From a bacterium (GTDB lineage Bacteria; Bdellovibrionota_C; UBA2361; OMII01): a stretch of DNA of 6,245 bases. Each line of letters starts with the position of its first letter. Position 1 is the stretch's first letter. The stretch is from assembly GCA_017853915.1 (NCBI GenBank), contig JAFMIS010000153.1, positions 1-6,245 on the forward strand, in the 5' to 3' direction. The position numbers and the translations under genes are program-made. The notes under the pieces are model-generated. The model was not told the origin of the DNA. It worked only from the letters and a program-made list of their open reading frames with translations, and searched no databases. Positions 1-5,175 of this stretch are shown here, piece by piece.

Positions 1-285
1 GCAGCTCATCTTGAGTCCCGATAAGAGCACTGGGATTCCAGCTGGAGAGTTCTGAAAACAGGAGTTGCTTCCCGCAAGGATCCGAACTGTGTTTCCTCGG
101 GATTGCAATTGAAGGAGGCGCATCGACTCTTGTTGAAATTGTAGGTACCTACGCTCCACAGCGTCTTCAGAAGCTCCGTCGATGACCTGATTACTGAATC
201 CGCCTGACACCCTGATGCATCAAATGGCTAGTGGCTCCAGGCCTCATGGCCGAGGATGCTGCGGGATTCATAGTGTAAGGATGAT
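1..285. other. Segment without a supportable gene; possible remnant of an upstream coding region
   Basis: No complete gene is visible in these 285 bases. On the + strand, one frame runs in from the window edge and stops at 53-55, ending in ...STGIPAGEF. A second frame is open without a stop from 15 to 185 (about 56 codons). It lacks a convincing start codon and contains protein-like stretches such as FPQGSELCFLGIAIEGG. The two frames differ by one base and overlap, so together they could be the frameshifted 3' end of a gene that begins outside the window. I do not recognise the product. The segment also holds a perfect 12-base palindrome at 141-152 and a strong Shine-Dalgarno-like GAAGGAGG at 111-118 with no reading frame after it. 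No convincing sigma-70 promoter was found upstream of the gene at 286. Confidence 0.3.
277..281 (+). promoter_or_regulatory. Ribosome binding site of the first methyltransferase gene
   Basis: AAGGA lies four bases before the ATG at 286. It favours that start over the out-of-frame ATG at 281. The spacing is slightly short but usable. Confidence 0.5.
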
Positions 286-960
286 ATGTCGTCAGCAAGC
301 ACAGTCGAAAAGGTCGATTACTTCGCAAATCACGAGCTCGTGGTTAAATGGCCATTTACTATCTACCACCGACCGATCGAGGGAAGCATGATTGCCACGG
401 TAGAGAGGGTTAAGGCGGCTCATCCTCATCCTCTTAAGGTCCTCGTCTTTGGTTGCGGATACTTTCACGAGCGACACATTTATCCCCCAGGCACTCAATT
501 CATTCTCGTAGACCAGGATTCCCGCCTAACTCAATCCATGGAGGAGTTCGCCGCGTCGAATCGCGGGTGTTTCGCGTACACCTCAAAATCACCAAAAGAG
601 TTTGAGCGCGTAGTCCTTGAACATGCGAATACCGTCAACCTGATCACCGCCAAAGAGGTGATCGAGCATATTACAGAGATGGATCAGTATTTCACTCTTT
701 TTAAAAAACTATTAGCTCCCCAGGGTACTCTTTGGGTCAGCACGCCAAACTATGGTGATTGGACACTGCCTCTTGTAGAGAGCACTTTTCTTGAGGCTGT
801 GGCTCGGTGTCGCGGGTTCTCCCGAAAGGAGATGCACCCAAATCGCTACTCAAAAGATAGTCTGTCTCAAGCTCTACGTATTCATGGGTTCGAAAACATC
901 GATGTTCAAAAAACTCAATTTCGATTCGCGCTGACGGGCTCTGCTATTAATCCAGGGTAA
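286..960 (+). CDS. Class I SAM-dependent methyltransferase (methyltransferase-12/23 type)
   Basis: This 224-residue soluble protein probably transfers a methyl group from S-adenosylmethionine to an unknown acceptor. The Rossmann-fold motif I is seen at residues 52-60 (VLVFGCGYF). The next strand, FILVDQD at 72-78, carries an acidic residue in the position that normally binds the SAM ribose. The block AKEVIEHI at 122-129, followed by LLAPQGTLWVSTPNYG at 142-157, is the usual motif IV-V region of methyltransferases acting on small molecules or glycans. Motif I is atypical: the third glycine of GxGxG is replaced by Phe. The C-terminal third, about residues 160-224, includes a Met-His-Pro-Asn-Arg-Tyr stretch that resembles the substrate-side extension of glycan methyltransferases. 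The ATG at 286 has an AAGGA site ahead of it. The gene ends in tandem TAA codons and is followed 8 bases later by a second methyltransferase, so the two are probably co-transcribed. The family call is firm; a role in surface glycan methylation is inferred from neighbours only. Confidence 0.85.
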   Translation: MSSASTVEKVDYFANHELVVKWPFTIYHRPIEGSMIATVERVKAAHPHPLKVLVFGCGYFHERHIYPPGTQFILVDQDSRLTQSMEEFAASNRGCFAYTSKSPKEFERVVLEHANTVNLITAKEVIEHITEMDQYFTLFKKLLAPQGTLWVSTPNYGDWTLPLVESTFLEAVARCRGFSRKEMHPNRYSKDSLSQALRIHGFENIDVQKTQFRFALTGSAINPG

Positions 961-968
961 TAACGCAC

Positions 969-1619
969 ATGGCTCACAAGAACGCTGAACAAGCCCGTCT
1001 TGAATGGAATGCTGTCTGGGATAGCCCTGTTCAAGCCGCAATCGGAATGGGACGTGGAATATACAACCGCTTCTTTAAGAAAGTCTTGCTACCTCATGCG
1101 TCTCCTCAATCGCGGTTCTTGGAGATTGGCTGTGGCACTGCCAGTTTATTGTGCGATCTCGCGCCCCATTTCAGAGAGGTTGTGGGGCTTGATATCTCGG
1201 AAAGAGCCTTGGGAATGGCTCAGGAACGGGCACAGCAGCTCGGCACTAGCAACATCTCGCTCGTCAAAGCTGACTGTTTTCATTTGCCTTTTAGCGACGA
1301 TTCATTCGATATGGTGTGGAGCCAAGGACTTCACGAGCATTTTGACAATTACATCGACATCCTTCGCGAGGAATATCGGGTTTGCAAACCAGGCGGATAT
1401 GTTATCGCTGGTGTGCCATACCGCTATTCGTATCCCACCTTGTGGTACAAGCTATCGCGCCTTCCTGGCTGCAGCCGTCTGTGGCCATGGACGGAACAGG
1501 TCTTTTTTAGAATGAATGATATCCTTGCCGTTGCTCGCCAAATCTCGCCGACAGCGGAGGCATACGTTATGTCACCCTACGCACTCGGGATCTTAATTGT
1601 CCAAATGAGAAAGGACTGA
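969..1619 (+). CDS. Class I SAM-dependent methyltransferase (methyltransferase-11 type)
   Basis: This 216-residue protein has the ordered motifs of the UbiE/methyltransferase-11 group. Motif I is FLEIGCGTASL at 50-60. The acidic strand is VVGLDIS at 71-77, with Asp75 expected to contact the SAM ribose. Motif II/III is ADCFHLPFSDDSFDMVWSQG at 101-120, and the post-motif is CKPGGYVIAGVP at 139-150. As in the preceding gene, the third glycine of motif I is replaced, here by Ala/Ser. The C-terminal region, about 150-216, is rich in Tyr, Trp and Arg and probably forms the substrate side; it matches nothing I can name. The ATG at 969 lies 8 bases after the first methyltransferase, with only a weak AGGG ribosome site inside the end of that gene, so translational coupling is likely. 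The two proteins share little sequence, so they are not a recent duplication and probably methylate different positions. The acceptor is unknown; a polysaccharide or lipid-linked sugar is plausible given the membrane protein downstream. Confidence 0.87.
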   Translation: MAHKNAEQARLEWNAVWDSPVQAAIGMGRGIYNRFFKKVLLPHASPQSRFLEIGCGTASLLCDLAPHFREVVGLDISERALGMAQERAQQLGTSNISLVKADCFHLPFSDDSFDMVWSQGLHEHFDNYIDILREEYRVCKPGGYVIAGVPYRYSYPTLWYKLSRLPGCSRLWPWTEQVFFRMNDILAVARQISPTAEAYVMSPYALGILIVQMRKD

Positions 1620-1620
1620 C

Positions 1621-1907
1621 TTGACCTTTCGTCAGGCAAACCTAGGTGGGTTACAGCACCACCCGTATTCTAGGCTTCTTACGATTTCTGCACTCGCCTT
1701 GGTCGTGGTCGTCACCGTGCGAAGCCGTATGTGAGGATATGCCTGGAGGGCGGCCGATCTGGCCGGCAGACGCACCGTGAACCAGAAATATTGATGGTGA
1801 TTCGCAATATCACGGCGCCCGACCCGGGCGCTAACTACACGGCCTCCGAAGACGTTCTCCTCGTCAGTCTCGCTGATCCCTGGGTTAATCTGCTGATTGG
1901 CCGATGA
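1621..1907 (+). pseudogene. Possible decayed membrane-protein gene (fragmented open frames)
   Basis: One base after the second methyltransferase stops, a TTG codon opens a 37-codon frame (1621-1734). It encodes a polar head and then a hydrophobic run, LLTISALALVVVVTV, that looks like an N-terminal membrane anchor or uncleaved signal. The frame stops at TGA 1732-1734, continues in the same frame for 19 codons and stops again at 1792-1794. A neighbouring frame is open from 1674 to its TGA at 1905-1907 and reads like real protein toward its end (VIRNITAPDPGANYTASED, then VLLVSLADPWVNLLIG). One frameshift near 1725-1735 would join the anchor to this tail. This is what a small secreted or membrane-anchored protein looks like after a frameshift, or with a sequencing error. 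I do not recognise the family. Alternatives are two or three unrelated short frames arising by chance, or a genuine small protein starting at ATG 1794. The rest of the gap to 2029 holds no frame of note. Confidence 0.3.
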
Positions 1908-2092
1908 CTAGAAATTAAGTCAGCCAGAACAGTCGTCTAGTCACCTGGCAGCTCTGTCAGAAAGAGACACCTCCTTAAGAGATCACCAGCACAAAAATAG
2001 GTTAATCCTTATCGCGATAGAAGAATGTATTGGAGCGTTCTATTTTCACGCGTTGTCAGAAGATCGGAAACGCGAGACCCTACAATTCAATC
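1908..2092 (+). other. Leader region upstream of the membrane glycosyltransferase-like gene
   Basis: This leader has three visible oddities. CACCTCCTTA at 1968-1977 is identical to the classical 3' tail of bacterial 16S rRNA, so the opposite strand reads as a perfect Shine-Dalgarno sequence with no start codon behind it. TATCGCGATA at 2010-2019 is a perfect 10-base palindrome. A 23-codon frame, ATG 2025 to TGA 2094-2096, overlaps the preferred start of the next gene as ATGA. I could not find a convincing -35/-10 pair. Whether any of these elements regulates the downstream gene is inference. Confidence 0.3.
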
Positions 2093-3244
2093 ATGACTGC
2101 ACCACCGATACACATGCCGAAACGAACAAAGTTCCTATTGATGGTAGGAATTGTCATCACTAGTGCCTTCAGCCTGTGCTCCTATTTGCAAGGCATACCG
2201 GTGCTACCACAGGGCCCGGGCAAGGCAGTTTCGGAAGTCGCCAAGTCTATAGTCCAACATGGAACATTGACACCAAGATACTTTCAAGAGGTACACGATC
2301 AGCTTCGCGAAGCGAGCAAAAACGTTGACGGAACTATCTGGCAGGACATTTTTGCCCTCGGTTCCTCTGGCAAGCTTCTGCCCAAACACTCAATTCTGTC
2401 AGCTGTGGCTGCGGTACCCTTTTTCTTCGTCTTCGGCGATCTCGGTTTCTGGATAATGCAGCAAGTAGTTTTGCTCAGCTTGCTCTACGCCACATATGTC
2501 ATGGTCAATAACATCTCTGGGCGAGATCTCGCCTGGAGTACCATTACATGCTGCCTTTTTCTCTCTCCGACCCTCTTCCACTCTAATATTTTCAGTTATG
2601 ATCTTCACGGATGCGCGCTCATCATATGTGGACTTACCCTCTCTCAGAGATGTCCATGGTGGGGAAGTGTGATCATGACGCTTTCCATTTTTGTCCGCCC
2701 CTCGTACGTGATTTTAGCAACTCTGCTTTTATGTGCACGACTCTCAGCGCCAACCCTCAGTCAGCGGTGTCGGTTATTATTGGGGTGGGGCTCGGTACTA
2801 CTCTCATTTTTTTTATACAACTCCGCGATGTGGGGATCTCCATTTCTGACGAGCTACGCGCGACTGCTGGAGTTTCGTCGCGGAGAGGCTGTCGTAATGC
2901 AATTCATGGGCGGTCCCGACATGAGCGTCTTCCTCACAAACTGGTCGCAGAAGCTGGTCAGTGAGTCGGGACTGCTCCCATACAACCTATGCCTTATTGG
3001 GCTTCCATGTGTTTTGTGCTGGCTCTGCCAGATGCGGGTTAGGACGTTTCAGCTATGGTGCCTCGGCTCGGCCCTCGCGTATACGCTCTATATCTTCTCG
3101 TATTACCAGTGGATGGTCTCGACGTACGGGAACCGTTTTCTGCTGCCTGCCATCTACCTCTATCTACTCTCTCTGATCCCGATTATCCCGGATCTTGTGG
3201 AAAGGGTCCGTGGCGTCATACGCGGGAGAAATCACCAGACATAA
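2093..3244 (+). CDS. Multi-pass membrane protein resembling GT-C (GT39/ArnT-like) glycosyltransferases
   Basis: This 383-residue integral membrane protein has about nine or ten hydrophobic segments, near residues 13-31, 100-115, 119-137, 147-163, 171-183, 190-214, 227-243, 296-312, 319-337 and 347-366. After the first membrane segment comes an outward loop of about 65 residues (SEVAKSIVQHGTLT... to LLPKHS). This is the layout of GT-C enzymes, which move sugars from polyprenyl-phosphate donors in the outer half of the inner membrane. Other family-like points are the PFFFVFGDLG turn at 109-118, FVRPSYVILATLLL at 200-213, YNSAMWGSPFLTSY at 242-255 and YGNRFLLPAIY at 345-355. The usual acidic catalytic pair early in the first loop is not evident (only Glu48), so activity is unproven. 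The frame could start at TTG 2030, but ATG 2093 is preferred because the extra 21 residues are polar and unlike a membrane N-terminus. ATG 2114 is another option. Residues 182-193 and 221-235 repeat TLSQRC...WGSV. A polysaccharide polymerase or an unassigned membrane protein remain alternatives. Confidence 0.6.
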   Translation: MTAPPIHMPKRTKFLLMVGIVITSAFSLCSYLQGIPVLPQGPGKAVSEVAKSIVQHGTLTPRYFQEVHDQLREASKNVDGTIWQDIFALGSSGKLLPKHSILSAVAAVPFFFVFGDLGFWIMQQVVLLSLLYATYVMVNNISGRDLAWSTITCCLFLSPTLFHSNIFSYDLHGCALIICGLTLSQRCPWWGSVIMTLSIFVRPSYVILATLLLCARLSAPTLSQRCRLLLGWGSVLLSFFLYNSAMWGSPFLTSYARLLEFRRGEAVVMQFMGGPDMSVFLTNWSQKLVSESGLLPYNLCLIGLPCVLCWLCQMRVRTFQLWCLGSALAYTLYIFSYYQWMVSTYGNRFLLPAIYLYLLSLIPIIPDLVERVRGVIRGRNHQT

Positions 3245-3485
3245 CAACCGATCTTCAGGAGGCACGCTGAGCTGACTAGGCCTACCCGTTGAAGGCATGT
3301 GCTTTCGTTCCATGTCCGGCGGCGAATGCTCGACGCCCCTGATGGAAGGTAGGTTCGACCGCCGGGTATATTGCACAATAATAAGGCTCTCCGTGATTTG
3401 CACTATTTTGATGCCCGAACCGGGAGCCCTCCCCACGACGATCTTTTTGGGGAGCGGCCCGTAAGCGCCCTGCAAACATATTCAG
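3245..3485. other. Intergenic gap between convergent genes
   Basis: This 241-base gap separates the + strand membrane protein from the - strand pirin gene. It contains an imperfect stem-loop at 3429-3454 (CTCCCC / GGGGAG, 14-base loop). No T-run follows on either strand, so it is not a typical intrinsic terminator, though it may block read-through or protect RNA ends. TTGCAC occurs twice in A/T-rich settings, at 3371-3376 and 3398-3403. AGGAGG at 3257-3262 resembles a ribosome site but has no usable start codon after it. Short open frames exist on both strands, including a 55-codon + frame at 3297-3464, but none shows recognisable protein features. Confidence 0.4.
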
Positions 3486-4184
3486 CTAGAACAGAAATGC
3501 TATAACTTCAGATCGTGGCGCCTGGCTGGTTATTGTCATCTCCTGCTCTGTATCCAGCGCAAGAGCATCACCTTCTTTAAGAGTAAGGGAGCCGCACCTC
3601 ACATCCCCCGCGATAATATGGACCCACGCGGCCCCAGCACTGCCCACGTGTAACGACAGCTGCCCCTTGCGCGTGATTGCGCCGTAGAGCACCTGCACGT
3701 CCTGATGAATGAGGAACGCGCCATCTCCCTCATCATGCGAGCCCGCGATACGACACCATGCGTCTCTACACTCACTAAGCGGAAACTGTCGCTGGGCGTA
3801 CCGCGGCTCGATACCTTTATGGCGAGGCTCAATCCATATCTGCAAAAAATGAGAGGGTCTGTCTGGAGAGGGATTGACCTCACTGTGTCTAATTCCCTTG
3901 CCAGCGCTCATGACCTGCACTTCACCCGGGCGAAGGACACCCCGATTTCCAAGGCTATCCTGATGCTCTAGTTCTCCCTCAAGAACGAGCGTGATGATCT
4001 CCATGTCTTTATGGCCATGCATGCCGAAGCCACGGGCCGGAGCGACCCAATCGTCGTTAATAACGCGCAAGCTTCGAAATCCCATCTGGTTTGGGTCAAA
4101 GTATTCACCAAAAGAAAAGGTGTGGTGACTGCTGAGCCACGCGGTCTGCGTGAGCCCTCGTTCATGTGCCCGCCGTACTCTCAT
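3486..4184 (-). CDS. Pirin-family cupin protein (YhaK/PirA type)
   Basis: This 232-residue bicupin belongs to the pirin family, whose members bind one iron in the N-terminal cupin. Some bacterial members have quercetin 2,3-dioxygenase activity; others act through protein partners. The N-terminal signature is nearly canonical: RAHERGLTQTAWLSSHHTFS at 5-24, then MGFRSLRVINDDWVAP at 34-49 and GFGMHGHKDMEIITLVLEG at 52-70. The expected metal ligands are all present: His56, His58, His100 and Glu102 (in MSAGKGIRHSEVNPS). The C-terminal cupin, about 150-232, ends in EVIAFLF. The frame stays open upstream for 50 more codons, but those residues lie inside the preceding gene and do not look like pirin. 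ATG 4184 gives the normal family start (MRVRRAHERG) and length. It lies 13 bases after the meaB stop with no strong ribosome site, so translation may depend on coupling. The family call is very secure; the substrate or partner cannot be told. Confidence 0.93.
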   Translation of the reverse strand: MRVRRAHERGLTQTAWLSSHHTFSFGEYFDPNQMGFRSLRVINDDWVAPARGFGMHGHKDMEIITLVLEGELEHQDSLGNRGVLRPGEVQVMSAGKGIRHSEVNPSPDRPSHFLQIWIEPRHKGIEPRYAQRQFPLSECRDAWCRIAGSHDEGDGAFLIHQDVQVLYGAITRKGQLSLHVGSAGAAWVHIIAGDVRCGSLTLKEGDALALDTEQEMTITSQAPRSEVIAFLF

Positions 4185-4197
4185 ACTTGCGCCCGAT

Positions 4198-5148
4198 CTA
4201 TACCTTCCGTCGCCGCACGAGCGCCTCAACTGCCTCAATCGGAGTCTTGGACCTGGCCACGCACTCCCGAGCCAGGTCAGCCACGAATTGCTCCGTACCA
4301 TGCAAGGCGTCTCGCGCAATCCATTCCGAGGCAAGTGCTACAATCGTTTGGGAGACGACCTTGAGTCGCCGAGCATACCCCTGTGGAGAGGAATCAAGCC
4401 ATGCGACATGAGCCGTGGCCGCTTCCACGACCTTCTCAACCCCGGACCCGGTCGTGGCCACCGTCTGCATCACCTGCGGCTTCCAGGCTTCCTGAGGCAG
4501 CTCAACAAGCGACAGAAGAGTATAAAGATCCTTCTCCAGAGCATACGCTCCCTCCCGGTCAGCTTTGTTAATAACGAAGATATCAGCGATCTCCATTAAC
4601 CCCGCCTTAATTATCTGCACGCTATCTCCCATTCCGGGCACAAGAACAACCACGCAGGTGTCCGCGGACCGAACCACATCAACTTCCGCCTGACCAACAC
4701 CGACAGTCTCAAGTAGTATGATATCAAAGCCGGCGGAATCGAGGACATGTACACACTCAAGGGTCGCCTTTGCTAGGCCGCCTAAGGATCCACGTGTCGC
4801 CATGCTCCGGATGAAGATTGAGGGATCCTCTGCGGCACGGCTCATTCGAATCCGATCGCCTAAAATTGCCCCTCCCGTAAAAGGACTGGAAGGATCCACG
4901 GCGATAATAGCGACGGAAGCCCCGCGAGCGCGGAACTGAAGCGCGATGTGATCAACGAGGGTAGATTTCCCCGCACCCGGGGCACCAGTGACACCAATAA
5001 CGTGGGCGCGCCCAGCTGGTCGCCTCAGAGAAGCCGCGAGCGAGCGCGCTCCACCATGTCCATTTTCTATGCGAGTGATAAGACGCGCGATGGCCCGAGA
5101 ATCTCGGGCCATCGTCTTCCGGCGCAGCTCATCGTCAGAGAACTTCAT
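4198..5148 (-). CDS. meaB: MeaB/ArgK-family GTPase, methylmalonyl-CoA mutase-type chaperone
   Basis: This 316-residue P-loop GTPase belongs to the MeaB/ArgK (YgfD, human MMAA) family. These proteins load and protect coenzyme-B12-dependent acyl-CoA mutases in the cytoplasm. Older databases often mislabel them as LAO/AO transport ATPases. The P-loop GAPGAGKST is at 55-63. The switch region AVDPSSPFTGGAILGDRIRM is at 83-102. The G3-type block LLETVGVGQAEVDVV, about 145-159, includes the Glu and Gln typical of the family. The base-specificity motif NKAD is at 194-197, and ATTGSGVE at 231-238 forms the last nucleotide loop. Length is normal. The start at 5148 keeps the family-typical N-terminal helix leading into DSRAIARLITRIENG; Met13 (5112) is a shorter alternative with a GGAAG close upstream. 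The gene sits 27 bases after flgE and 13 bases before the pirin gene. No B12 mutase gene lies in the window, so its client enzyme must be encoded elsewhere. Confidence 0.93.
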   Translation of the reverse strand: MKFSDDELRRKTMARDSRAIARLITRIENGHGGARSLAASLRRPAGRAHVIGVTGAPGAGKSTLVDHIALQFRARGASVAIIAVDPSSPFTGGAILGDRIRMSRAAEDPSIFIRSMATRGSLGGLAKATLECVHVLDSAGFDIILLETVGVGQAEVDVVRSADTCVVVLVPGMGDSVQIIKAGLMEIADIFVINKADREGAYALEKDLYTLLSLVELPQEAWKPQVMQTVATTGSGVEKVVEAATAHVAWLDSSPQGYARRLKVVSQTIVALASEWIARDALHGTEQFVADLARECVARSKTPIEAVEALVRRRKV

Positions 5149-5175
5149 ACTGACATGGTACTGCTCAAAGGCCTA

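Noticed and set aside
1000..1515. 171-codon frame overlapping the second methyltransferase
   Set aside because: It lies in another frame within a gene with clear SAM-binding motifs and shows no motif of its own.
3257..3262. AGGAGG as the ribosome site of a gene after the membrane protein
   Set aside because: Only CTG-AGC-TGA follows at usable spacing, so there is no frame to translate.
3429..3454. Stem-loop as an intrinsic terminator
   Set aside because: No T-run follows the stem on either strand and the loop is 14 bases.
3297..3464. Plus-strand 55-codon frame in the convergent gap
   Set aside because: No ribosome site at usable spacing, odd Cys/Met-rich composition and no family resemblance.
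3164..3479. Minus-strand open frames of 103 and 65 codons downstream of pirin
   Set aside because: They overlap each other in different frames and have no ribosome site. The longer one begins with TTG and runs into the membrane-protein gene. No recognisable motif is present.
4185..4334. N-terminal extension of the pirin frame (50 extra residues)
   Set aside because: It overlaps the end of meaB, does not resemble pirin, and the family-typical start is the ATG at 4184.
4011..4599. Plus-strand open frames of 117 and 149 codons opposite pirin and meaB
   Set aside because: They are antisense to two strongly conserved genes and have a low-complexity, Pro/Arg-rich composition typical of shadow frames.
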